Positions 34,232 through 42,237 of a stretch of 64,000 nucleotides of DNA are shown here, in pieces. How positions within the stretch are numbered: the stretch's first letter is position 1; each line of letters opens with the position of its first letter. Under the pieces are notes generated by a model that was given only the letters and a program-made list of their open reading frames with translations, ran no database searches and was not told the origin of the DNA. A program made the position numbers and the translations under genes. Source of the DNA: Streptomyces sp. CG1 (lineage in GTDB: Bacteria; Actinomycetota; Actinomycetes; Streptomycetales; Streptomycetaceae); the NCBI RefSeq assembly GCF_041080625.1, contig NZ_CP163518.1:3472001-3536000 (forward strand), given 5' to 3'.

Positions 34232-34844
34232 TCACTTCACAACTGGCCATCCGGTACGCCAACTCAGTTGGTTCAAGCCCAGCTTGGGCGTGCCGTTGTC
34301 GTCCGCGTCGTAGGAGCCGAAGGCCATCCACAGCCTGCCGTCGGCGCGGATCACGGCGGGGTCGAGGGCGTTCCAGGTGTCGGTCTTCGCGGAGCCGAAG
34401 GCCTTGCCGCGGTCGGTCCAGGTGCCGGGGAGGCCCGTGGGGGACGTTGCCACCCCGATCGCGGAGTGGTTCGTGCCCCAGGAGGAGACGGCGCAGTAGA
34501 GCCAGTAGCGGCCGTCGCAGTAGGTGAGGCCGGGCGCCCAGGGGTCGGCGGTGGATTTGTAGTCGTACCACCAACTCGGCGGCGCGGTGAACGCGTTGCC
34601 CGCGTCGGTGCAGTCGCGGAGGTTCATGGAGAGGCGGGCGCCGATGATGCCGCCGGTGGAGCAGGCGACGTACCGGCCGTCCTCGAGCCGGTGGACCGTG
34701 GGGTCGTGGATGATCTGCCGGCAGGCCGACGTCCCAGGCGTCCAGCAGGCGGCCCCCGAGTGCGGCGAAGCCGAAGCTGCCGGCCACGGCCAAGCCGCCC
34801 GCCCCCGTGAGGAGTTGCCTGCGATTCAGGCCAGGCTGTCCCAT
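34232..34844 (-). pseudogene. Frameshifted and internally deleted GH43 arabinanase gene
   Basis: The ATG at 34844 opens a Tat signal (LNRRQLLTGAGGLAVAG). The frame is lost near 34730, after GRLLDAWD; one frame over, the enzyme resumes as CRQIIHDPTVHRLEDG, with the first catalytic Asp, continues through NALDPAVIRADGRLW (second Asp), then jumps from LWMAFGSY directly to DADDNGTPKLGLNQL, the family's last segment. About 130 residues holding the catalytic Glu are missing. So one frameshift plus a deletion (or one sequencing error plus a deletion) leaves no active enzyme. Confidence 0.82.
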
Positions 34845-34868
34845 ACCTTGCCCCCACCGTCCCCAGAG

Positions 34869-34884
34869 GTTCGAGATATCGAAT
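34869..34884. promoter_or_regulatory. TTCGAA-type operator before GH43/GH51
   Basis: GTTCGAGATATCGAAT is a near-perfect dyad (ATTCGA/TCGAAT with GTTCGA) 25 bp upstream of the broken GH43 start. A further TTCGAA at 34897-34902 and AATCGAAGCGCTTCC at 34914-34928 follow. The core matches the site at 43062-43076 in front of iclR. Confidence 0.55.
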
Positions 34885-35055
34885 GAGGCCCGCAACTTCG
34901 AACGGGACCGTAGAATCGAAGCGCTTCCGCGTCAATGGGGCGGAGGGAACTTTCATCCCCCGGCCCCCGTGGAACCGTGTCGGATCACATGACGCGGACA
35001 CGACCTTCCGCGTAGGCTCGAGCGGGCTGCCGATCGGCGGAGAGAAGGGGGCACG

Positions 35056-35661
35056 ATGGGCGTCGCGGGCGCGCGGAGGAGTGCGGCCCGGTTTGCCGGG
35101 AGACTGCGACGGCGCTCGCGGACCGGCTTGACGATGCGCCAGCTGACGGCTCACTTCGCGGCTGCGGTCCGGGACCAGCCCCGTCCCCCCGCCGACGCGC
35201 GTGAGTTGTGCCGAGCGCTGTGTGCGGCGATGAGCGCCCTACGCGGAGAGCGGCCCGTTCGGCTGCGGTTCGAGCGATTCCCCGACGAACTCGCGGTCAC
35301 GGGGCTGTGGGTGGAGTTCCACGACTTCGACCTCGTCATCGTCGAGGAACGGGCCGAAGGAGTGCAGCAACTGGTCATACTCGGCCATGAGCTGTGGCAC
35401 ATGCACGCCGGTCACTGTCACCACCCCGGCGCCGGCGCGGCCGCGTCCCGGGTGCTGGCCGAGGAGCCCGACCTGCGTGCGGCCGCGCTCGCCGTCGCCG
35501 CCCGCGACGGCTCCCGGGAGCGGGACGAGGCCGATGCCGACGCGTTCGGGCACCGCCTCGCCACCGCCTTCCGGCCCCAGCTGTCCCGGAGCACGGACCG
35601 GCCGCTCGACCCCGTCCAACGGTCCCTCGGCCATCGGGGGCGCTCGGAGGGCCCACGGTGA
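35056..35661 (+). CDS. ImmA/IrrE-like (M78) metallopeptidase 1
   Basis: 201 residues. HExxH zinc motif H111-E-L-W-H115 in ILGHELWHMHAGH, with a candidate third ligand in ERDEADADAFGH. The N-terminal 25 residues are arginine-rich. Proteins of this type are often labelled toxin of a toxin-antitoxin pair, but the motif is that of ImmA/IrrE proteases that cut regulators. ATG has GAAGGGGG 4 bp upstream. Its stop overlaps the GTG of the membrane-protein gene by 4 bp, so the two products are made in step. No XRE regulator, the usual target, is adjacent. Confidence 0.82.
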   Translation: MGVAGARRSAARFAGRLRRRSRTGLTMRQLTAHFAAAVRDQPRPPADARELCRALCAAMSALRGERPVRLRFERFPDELAVTGLWVEFHDFDLVIVEERAEGVQQLVILGHELWHMHAGHCHHPGAGAAASRVLAEEPDLRAAALAVAARDGSRERDEADADAFGHRLATAFRPQLSRSTDRPLDPVQRSLGHRGRSEGPR

Positions 35662-36911
35662 CGTACGCCTGCCAGGCCTCCGCCCTGGCCGACCGGCTGG
35701 GCTCGGCGGAGACGCTCGGCGAGTCCTCCGTCGCGTTCTGGATCGCGACCGCGGTGCTGGCCACGGCACTGGCGATCAAGCTGCCCACGATCATCCGGCT
35801 GTGGAAGGACCCGCTGCTGCGCGCCGTGGGCGGCCTGCTGCTGCTCGCCTGCGTGGTGTTCGTGTTCGTCACGCCGTCGACGATCGCCTGGACCAACCGG
35901 GTCACCGGCGTCCCCAACGTCGCGGCACCGCTGGTCTATTCGCTGCTGACCGCGTTCTGCGCGTCCTGTCTGCTTCTGATCATCGCCTGGCGCGACGGAC
36001 TGTCCGACCGCTCGGCCGTCACCCGCCGCGCACAGCGCTGGGTGATCGCCGTGTACTCCGGGGTGATCATCGCGCTGTGGGTGTTGTTCGCGCTCGCGGA
36101 CGTGCCCGTCGAGCGGCGCATCGACCTGGACACGTACTACGCCAACACCCCGTACATGCGCGAGGAGATCCTGCTGTATCTGCTCGCGCACTGCACCACG
36201 GCCCTCATCACGTCCCGGCTCATCTGGAACTGGGTGAGCGCCGACGGGCTGCTCGACTCCTGGCTGCGCTGGGGACTGATGTCGCTGGGTGCGGGCTACG
36301 GCATGAACCTGGTGTTCGACGCCGTCAAACTCACCGCGGTCACGGCCCGCTGGACCGGACACGACCTGGACTGGCTGAGCACCGGCGTCGCGCCGCCGGT
36401 GGCCTGCCTGTCGGCCATCCTGATCGCGGTCGGCTTCATCCTGCCGCACGTCGGCCAGTACCTGCACGACCGCTGGCGGATCCGGCTCGCCCACAACCAA
36501 CTGCGCCCGCTGTACCTGCTGATGCGCAGCGTCAGCGGAGAGGGAGTACCCCTGCTGCTGAGGGCCCGCCCGGAGCTGCGGCTGACACTCCGCGAGACAT
36601 TCATCCGGGACATGCTGCTGCCGCTCGGCCGCCGTATCGACGAGGACCTGCGCCGCCGGTCGTACGACGCCGCGCTCGCCCTGGGTCACCCACCGGACAA
36701 GGCCAAGGCGCTGGCGGCGGCGGTGACGATCCTGGACGCCGTGGACAAGCGCGCACGACCGCGGCCCGACGAGGGCATGCAGGACACCGATGCGACGGAC
36801 CTGCTCCGGGAGATCGGCCCGGTCTCCTGCGCGCTGCGCCACCCGGACGCCATTGAGGCCGTGCGTGCACGCGCGGACGTCGCGACGACCGGCACACCGG
36901 CTCCCGGGTGA
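35658..36911 (+). CDS. MAB_1171c-type polytopic membrane protein 1
   Basis: 417 residues, seven predicted transmembrane helices in the first ~260, then a cytoplasmic helical tail (~260-417). Marks shared by the three copies here: GVPNVAAPLVYSLLTA between helices 2 and 3, a loop DLDTYYANTP, and TAVTARWTGHDLDWL. The family is sometimes called putative transporter, without evidence I can see. GTG start overlapping the preceding peptidase gene. The tail has KAKALAAAVTILDAVD-type helices. Function unknown; co-occurrence with M78 peptidases suggests a sensor or anchor for proteolytic signalling. Confidence 0.82.
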   Translation: MTYACQASALADRLGSAETLGESSVAFWIATAVLATALAIKLPTIIRLWKDPLLRAVGGLLLLACVVFVFVTPSTIAWTNRVTGVPNVAAPLVYSLLTAFCASCLLLIIAWRDGLSDRSAVTRRAQRWVIAVYSGVIIALWVLFALADVPVERRIDLDTYYANTPYMREEILLYLLAHCTTALITSRLIWNWVSADGLLDSWLRWGLMSLGAGYGMNLVFDAVKLTAVTARWTGHDLDWLSTGVAPPVACLSAILIAVGFILPHVGQYLHDRWRIRLAHNQLRPLYLLMRSVSGEGVPLLLRARPELRLTLRETFIRDMLLPLGRRIDEDLRRRSYDAALALGHPPDKAKALAAAVTILDAVDKRARPRPDEGMQDTDATDLLREIGPVSCALRHPDAIEAVRARADVATTGTPAPG

Positions 36912-37012
36912 ACGCCGGCCGGCCTTCGCCGTGAGACGTACGGACAGATTTCCGGCACAGAGTGGCCGAGACGAGCTGAGTCTTGGCATATTGCACTGGC
37001 GACAGCGGCGAG

Positions 37013-37510
37013 ATGACGGAGAGCAGGGTGCGTACGACCAGGGAGATGCGTCGGCTCGCCGACACCCTCATCGGCCCCATCCGAGTCCCGGTCCCGGCGG
37101 ACCCGGAGGCTCTCTTCGACGCCCTGGTCGCCTCCGTGAGCGCGTGGCGCGGCCGCGAGGTCGTCGTCCACAAGGCGGTCTTCCCGCCGCACACCGCCAG
37201 CGGACTGTGGCTCGAGCGGGAGACGCACGACGACGTGGTCATCGACCGGCGGGCCGCCGCGTGGCACCAGATCGTCATCTTCTGTCACGAGGTGTGGCAC
37301 ATGAGCCAGGGGGACGCCGGCGCGGCGCGCACCGACTTCAGCCTGGTCGAGGAGCAAACGGCCGACCGGTTCGGCATGTTGATGGGCCGACGGCTGCGCC
37401 CGTGGCTGGAGGCCTCCGCGGATTCGGTGTTCGCCGAACCCGGCGACGGCACCCAGGGCCTGGCCGCCCGTATCGGCGCCGCTCTCAACTACCGCGGGAC
37501 CGAACGGTGA
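37013..37510 (+). CDS. ImmA/IrrE-like (M78) metallopeptidase 2
   Basis: 165 residues from ATG 37013; TTG 36983 and GTG 37028 (with GGAGAGCAGG) are alternatives and none has a compelling site. HExxH is H92-E-V-W-H96 in FCHEVWHMSQG, the third ligand candidate is in VEEQTADRFG. Only distantly similar to peptidase 1 apart from the W-H-M after the motif. Stop overlaps the next GTG by 4 bp (GTGA), the same design as the first pair, so the peptidase/membrane unit has been duplicated as a whole. Confidence 0.8.
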   Translation: MTESRVRTTREMRRLADTLIGPIRVPVPADPEALFDALVASVSAWRGREVVVHKAVFPPHTASGLWLERETHDDVVIDRRAAAWHQIVIFCHEVWHMSQGDAGAARTDFSLVEEQTADRFGMLMGRRLRPWLEASADSVFAEPGDGTQGLAARIGAALNYRGTER

Positions 37511-38688
37511 GCGGCCTGATCAACTACGTCAGCTGCGGGGTGCTGTGGCTCGGGCTCGCGGTGAAGGCGCCGGACCTGGCCCGCCACTGGCGGGATCCGT
37601 ACCTGCGGGCGATCTGCGCGGTGCTGGCCCTGGCCGGGCTGTGCTTCCTCCTCGGGGCCCCGCCGACGGTGGGCGCCGTCAACCGGCTCAGCGGCATCCC
37701 CAACCTCGCCGCCCCGCTGACCTACGCCTCGATCACGGCGTACAGCGCCGCCTCGCAGCTCCTCGTCGTCTACTGGCGGGGCGGGCCACGCGTGCATCGG
37801 ACCGCCCGTCGGTGGATCGCCGCGTACGCACTCGTCCTCATCGGCATCGCCGTCATGTTCGCGCTGGGCGACGCGCCGGTGGAACGCCGTACCGACCTGG
37901 ACACCTACTACGCGACGACGCCGTTCCTCGCCGAGATGATCGTGCTGTACCTGGCCGGGCACCTGGCCGCCGCCGGCGTCACCGCGGTGTCGTCCCTGCG
38001 CTGGGCGCGCCAGGTCGACGGCCGTTTGCGCGTGGGGCTGATCATGCTGGGCACAGGGGCGCTGTGCAGCGCCGGGTACAGCGTCTCCAAGCTCACCGCC
38101 GTCATCGCCCGCTGGTGCGGGGCCGACTGGTCGCGGCTGGGGACGACGGTCTCCCCGGTCGCCGCCGGGCTCGGCGCGCTCCTCACCGTCACGGGCATCC
38201 TGATCCCACTGGCCTGGCCTCTCGTGACGGAGTGGCAGCGCTCCCGGCGGGCGTACGCGCGTCTGAAGCCCCTGGAGAGCGAACTGGACGAACTGCTCAC
38301 CCGCCGCTCGCTGCGGCTGCCGCGGCCCCGCTGGGCCACGCCCGCCACCCGGCTGGTGTGGCTGCAGACCAGCATCCACAACGCGCTCGGCCACCTGGCC
38401 GCATACATCGACCGGGGCCTGTACGAGCAGGTCCGCGAGAGCGCCCTGCGGGAGACGGGCGACGCGGCACACGCGGAGTCGGTCGCGTGGGCGGCGGTGG
38501 TCACCGCGGCGGTCGAGGCGGAACGCCGGCGCGAGCGGCCCCTGGAACTGTCCGACGAGATCGACCTCCTGTCGGTCCGCGCACCCGGCCCCGCGGCCCT
38601 CGTCGGCATCGCCGACGCCCTCGCCACCTCGACGCTGGTCGCGTCCGCCCGCGTCCCCAGCACGACGACGCCGACGGGCACCGCATGA
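37507..38688 (+). CDS. MAB_1171c-type polytopic membrane protein 2
   Basis: 393 residues with about seven helices and a cytoplasmic C-terminal third. Shared marks: GIPNLAAPLTYASITA, DLDTYYATTP, TAVIARWCGADWSRL. The tail contains WLQTSIHNALGHLAAYID and an acidic/basic helical region. GTG start inside the peptidase-2 stop. More similar in layout to copy 1 than to unrelated permeases; no transport motif is visible. Confidence 0.82.
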   Translation: MSGLINYVSCGVLWLGLAVKAPDLARHWRDPYLRAICAVLALAGLCFLLGAPPTVGAVNRLSGIPNLAAPLTYASITAYSAASQLLVVYWRGGPRVHRTARRWIAAYALVLIGIAVMFALGDAPVERRTDLDTYYATTPFLAEMIVLYLAGHLAAAGVTAVSSLRWARQVDGRLRVGLIMLGTGALCSAGYSVSKLTAVIARWCGADWSRLGTTVSPVAAGLGALLTVTGILIPLAWPLVTEWQRSRRAYARLKPLESELDELLTRRSLRLPRPRWATPATRLVWLQTSIHNALGHLAAYIDRGLYEQVRESALRETGDAAHAESVAWAAVVTAAVEAERRRERPLELSDEIDLLSVRAPGPAALVGIADALATSTLVASARVPSTTTPTGTA

Positions 38689-38752
38689 GGCGGGTCCGGG
38701 CGGCACGAGCGCCCCGCGAGGCCGCCCACCCGGCGGATGGGAGGACGCGGCC

Positions 38753-39910
38753 GTGAATCTCGTCGTGTATGTGGCGGCCGGGGCTCTTGTGCTGTCCGCC
38801 GCCCTCCTCTTCCGCCGGCCCCGCACCGCCCCGTGGAACCCGCTGACCGTGTCGACCTGCGCCGCGATCGCGCTGGGTGGCCTCGTCTTCGTCTGCTCGG
38901 CACCGCTGACCCTGGCCACCGTCAACGACCTCACCGGCATACCGAACTTCGGTGCACCGCTCACGTACGGCATGCTCTCCGCGTACAGCTGCTCCCTGCT
39001 CGTCCTGCTGATCCACTGGCGGGGCGGGCCGCGGGAGCGGCTGCGGCGGGCGGCGCTGCGCTGTGTGGCCGCCTACGGCGCACTGATAGCCGCCATCGTC
39101 GTGCTGTTCGCGCTCTCGGACGCGCACACGGAGCGGCTGCGCGACCTCGACACGTACTACGCGAACACACCGGGCATGCGCGAGATGATCCTGCTCTACC
39201 TGCTCGGGCACAGCGCGGCGATTCTGGTGATGTGCACACAGTGCGTGAAATGGGGGCGCGAGGTCACCGGACTGCTGCGGACCGGCCTGCGGCTGATCCT
39301 TGTCGGGGCGCTGCTGGACGGCGCCGGCTTTCAGCTCACCAAGTACACGGCCATCGTGGCCCGTTGGACCGGGCACGACCTCGACTTCCTGTCCACCACC
39401 CTCGCCCCGCCGGCGGCGTCGCTCGCCGCCCTGCTGTGTTCCGCGGGCTTCGCCCTGCCCAGACTGCTGCCCGCGGTCCTCACCCAGTGGCACAGCCTCG
39501 GCGACCACCGCCGGCTCGGACCACTGTGGTCACAGCTGCGGTTCGCGTCCATCGCGCCCAAGCCCCCCAGCTCGTGGTGGCAGCTGCCACAGGACCGGCT
39601 GCACTGGCGGGAGGTGTCCATCCACGACGCCCTTCTGGCGCTCGCCCCGTACTTCGACGACGGCGTCCGCGAAAAGGCCCGCGAGGCCGCACGGCGCGCA
39701 GGACGCGGGCCGCACGAGGCGCGGGTCGCGGCGGAGGCCGCCATGGTCGCGGACGCCGCGCGCCGCGCCGCCGCCGGCGAGGAGCCGCCGGAGGTGCCGA
39801 GCGGCAGCCGCCTGTACGCGACGGAGGTGTCCAGGCCGAGCGGCTTGGTGGAGCTGGCGCGGGCCCTGGAGACGGTGCGCACCGCGGGAGCCATGGTGAA
39901 GGTACGGTGA
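38753..39910 (+). CDS. MAB_1171c-type polytopic membrane protein 3
   Basis: 385 residues, again about seven helices. Shared marks: GIPNFGAPLTYGMLSA, DLDTYYANTP, TAIVARWTGHDLDFL. The tail has the segment WREVSIHDALLALAPYFD, parallel to copy 2 (TSIHNALGHLAAYID). Unlike the other two it has no peptidase gene directly before it; GTG start with GGGAGGAC 7 bp upstream is independent. Followed 9-75 bp later by the flavoprotein gene. Confidence 0.82.
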   Translation: MNLVVYVAAGALVLSAALLFRRPRTAPWNPLTVSTCAAIALGGLVFVCSAPLTLATVNDLTGIPNFGAPLTYGMLSAYSCSLLVLLIHWRGGPRERLRRAALRCVAAYGALIAAIVVLFALSDAHTERLRDLDTYYANTPGMREMILLYLLGHSAAILVMCTQCVKWGREVTGLLRTGLRLILVGALLDGAGFQLTKYTAIVARWTGHDLDFLSTTLAPPAASLAALLCSAGFALPRLLPAVLTQWHSLGDHRRLGPLWSQLRFASIAPKPPSSWWQLPQDRLHWREVSIHDALLALAPYFDDGVREKAREAARRAGRGPHEARVAAEAAMVADAARRAAAGEEPPEVPSGSRLYATEVSRPSGLVELARALETVRTAGAMVKVR

Positions 39911-39985
39911 GGACCTACCATGGCTGAACTTTCGCGGCCCGCTTCGAGCTTGGCCGATTCATTCTTGGATGATTCGAGGAGCCCC

Positions 39986-41383
39986 ATGCCGCGCAGAGCC
40001 GTCGTCATCGGTGCCGGACTGGCCGGCATGCTGGCCGCCGCGGCGCTGTCCGCCTCCGTGGAGGAGGTGATCGTGCTGGAGCGCGACAACCTGCCCGACG
40101 GTCCCCAGCACCGCCGTGGGCTCCCGCAGGGACGCCATGCTCATCTCCTCATGGCCGGTGGCCTGGCCGCCATGGGCGACCTGGTGCCCGGGACGTGCCT
40201 GCGCGAGCAGCTGCTCGCCGCCGGCGCCCACGAGGTCGCCCTCGGCCAGGGCCTGGTGGCCCTCACCCCGGAGGGCTGGTTCCGGCGCTGGCGGCACGAA
40301 GGGCCCCGCATGCTCACCTGCAGCCGGGCGCTGCTGGACTGGGTCGTACGGAGCACCGTGCTGGCCGGCACGGACGTGCGGATACAGCAGGCCCAGGCAC
40401 TCGAACTGACCGGGGATGCCGGCCGCGTCCGGGGCGTACGCGTATCGACGCCCGACGGCGAGCGTGAACTCGAGGCCGACTTCGTGGTCGACGCCGGCGG
40501 ACGGGGGTCCCGGGTCCTGAAGTGGCTGAAGGAACTGGGTCTTTCGGACATCCGTGAGAAGACCGTGGACGCCGGTCTCGTCAATGCCACCCGCATCTAC
40601 CGCAGGCCCGCCGGGGCCGAGCTGTTTCCGGTGACGCTGGTGCAGGCCGACCCCTACGGGGGGCGGCCGGGGCGCAGCGGGATGGTCCTGCCCATCGAGG
40701 GCGACCGCTGGATGGTGAGCCTCGCCGGCACCCGGGGCAGCGAACCGCCGGCCGACCCCGAGGGCTTCCTCCGGTACACACTCGACCTTCCCGACCCCAT
40801 CGTCGGCCGGCTGATCTCCGGTGCCGAGCCCCTCACCGAGGTGCGCATCAGCCGCAGCACCAGCAACGTACGGCGCTACCTGGAGAAGGCCCGCCGCTGG
40901 CCCGACGGGTTCGTCGTCCTCGGTGACGCGGTGGCCACGTTCAACCCGGCCTACGGTCAGGGCATGTCGGTGGCCGCGCTCGGCGCCAGGGTGCTGAGCG
41001 CGGAACTGCGGCGCGGTGGCGTCGGCGCGCCCGGGCTGGCGCGGCGGGTGCAGCGGGGGGCCGCGCGGTCGGTCGCGGCGGCATGGGTGATGGCCGTGGG
41101 CCAGGACGTCTGGTTCCCCCAGGTGCGGGGCGCGAGACCGGGCGTCGCGGACCACCTCGTCGCCCGGTACTCGCGCCGCATGACGAAGGCGGCCACCGGC
41201 TCCTACCGGGCGGCCACCGCCGTCTGGGACGTGACGAGCCTCGCGACGGGTCCGGCCCGTCTGCTGCGCCCGGACGCCATGCTCGCGGCCCTGACCGGCC
41301 CGCTCCTGCCGGCTCTGCCGGAACCGCCGCTGACGGCACAGGAGTGGAAGATCGTGCGGGAGCTGGACCGCACGCGAGGGTGA
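39986..41383 (+). CDS. FAD-dependent oxidoreductase/epoxidase ending the membrane-peptidase cluster
   Basis: 465 residues. Rossmann FAD motif VVIGAGLAGML begins at residue 6; QGRHAHLLMAGG near 50; FVVDAGGRGSRVLKWL in the middle; VLGDAVATFNPAYGQGMSV near 310. The order and spacing are those of the flavoprotein at 22447, so they are paralogues of the LasC-like epoxidase/hydroxylase class. GAGGAG lies 6 bp before the ATG at 39986; an in-frame ATG at 39920 is an alternative giving 22 more residues. The substrate is unknown; the cluster position suggests it makes or destroys a small hydrophobic signal. Confidence 0.85.
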   Translation: MPRRAVVIGAGLAGMLAAAALSASVEEVIVLERDNLPDGPQHRRGLPQGRHAHLLMAGGLAAMGDLVPGTCLREQLLAAGAHEVALGQGLVALTPEGWFRRWRHEGPRMLTCSRALLDWVVRSTVLAGTDVRIQQAQALELTGDAGRVRGVRVSTPDGERELEADFVVDAGGRGSRVLKWLKELGLSDIREKTVDAGLVNATRIYRRPAGAELFPVTLVQADPYGGRPGRSGMVLPIEGDRWMVSLAGTRGSEPPADPEGFLRYTLDLPDPIVGRLISGAEPLTEVRISRSTSNVRRYLEKARRWPDGFVVLGDAVATFNPAYGQGMSVAALGARVLSAELRRGGVGAPGLARRVQRGAARSVAAAWVMAVGQDVWFPQVRGARPGVADHLVARYSRRMTKAATGSYRAATAVWDVTSLATGPARLLRPDAMLAALTGPLLPALPEPPLTAQEWKIVRELDRTRG

Positions 41384-41388
41384 ACCGG

Positions 41389-42237
41389 TCAGCCCGCGAA
41401 CGCCGGCTGAGCGACACCCTGGCCTGCGCCCGGTACCACCAGCAGCGAGCCCGCCACCGGGTGCGGCGCGGAGAGCCCCGTACGGGCCGTCGTGACGTAC
41501 AGGTCGGTCAGGCCGGCGCCGCCGAACGCACACGCGGTCGTACGAGGCGTCGGCAAGCCGATCACCCGGTCCAGCTCGCCGGACGGCGTATAGCGGCGCA
41601 CCGCTCCCCCGTCCCACAGCGCCACCCACACGCACCCGTCCGCATCCACCGTCAGGCCGTCCGGGAAACCCGCCCCCTGCTCGATCTCGGCGAACGGCCG
41701 CCGGTCATGGACCCGTTCGCCGTCGTGGTCGAAGACGTCCACCCGTCGGGTCGGGGTGTCGACGTAGTACATGAGGCGGCCGTCGGGGCTCCAGCCGGTG
41801 CCGTTGCTGACCGTGACGTCGGACAGGACCGGGTCCGCCGTGCCGTCGCCGGTCAGCCGGGTCAGCGTGCCGCCGCCCGGTGTCTCGTCGTAGCGCATCG
41901 TGCCCGCCCACAGCGAGCCGTCGGGCGCCACGGCGGCGTCGTTCCCGCGGCGGCCCGGGACCGGCTCGTGGTGCAGCCAGCGGAACGTGTCGTCAGGGTC
42001 CAGGAGGCCCACGCCGTCCCGGAGGTTGAGGACCAGGCCGCCGCCCTCCCGGGGCTTGACCGCGCCCACGTGCTGCTCCGTCGTCCGTACCGTACGCCGG
42101 CCCGTGGCGGGGTCGTAGGTGTGGACGCGCATGCCCAGGATGTCGAGCCAGATCAGCCGGCCCGTCGCCGGGTCCCAGGTCGGGCCCTCGCCCAGCTGTG
42201 CCGCCGCCCGTACCGCGACCTCGTAACCGCCGCTCAC
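41389..42237 (-). CDS. SMP-30/gluconolactonase-type lactonase
   Basis: 282-residue six-bladed propeller that opens sugar lactones. Metal-site residues are seen in LGEGPTWD (Glu), GRRGNDAAVAPDG (Asn), VSNGTGWSPDG (Asn) and FPDGLTVDADG (Asp). No signal peptide. Its ATG overlaps the IclR stop (ATGA), so it is second in an iclR-lactonase operon. It could supply the lactonase step missing from the dehydrogenase/dehydratase operon at 4.6 kb, since similar operator sequences occur before both. Convergent with the flavoprotein, 5 bp apart. Confidence 0.9.
   Translation of the reverse strand: MSGGYEVAVRAAAQLGEGPTWDPATGRLIWLDILGMRVHTYDPATGRRTVRTTEQHVGAVKPREGGGLVLNLRDGVGLLDPDDTFRWLHHEPVPGRRGNDAAVAPDGSLWAGTMRYDETPGGGTLTRLTGDGTADPVLSDVTVSNGTGWSPDGRLMYYVDTPTRRVDVFDHDGERVHDRRPFAEIEQGAGFPDGLTVDADGCVWVALWDGGAVRRYTPSGELDRVIGLPTPRTTACAFGGAGLTDLYVTTARTGLSAPHPVAGSLLVVPGAGQGVAQPAFAG

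Noticed and set aside
34624..35154. Long reading frames opposite or across many genes (for example antisense of 29756-32710 and 60939-63494)
   Set aside because: They are shadows caused by high GC content: no ribosome sites, Arg/Pro/Ala-rich translations, no recognisable domains, and they cover genes with clear families.
35056..37510. The two HExxH proteins as toxins of toxin-antitoxin modules
   Set aside because: No small antitoxin gene lies beside either; each is instead coupled to a large membrane-protein gene. The name toxin appears to be an annotation habit.
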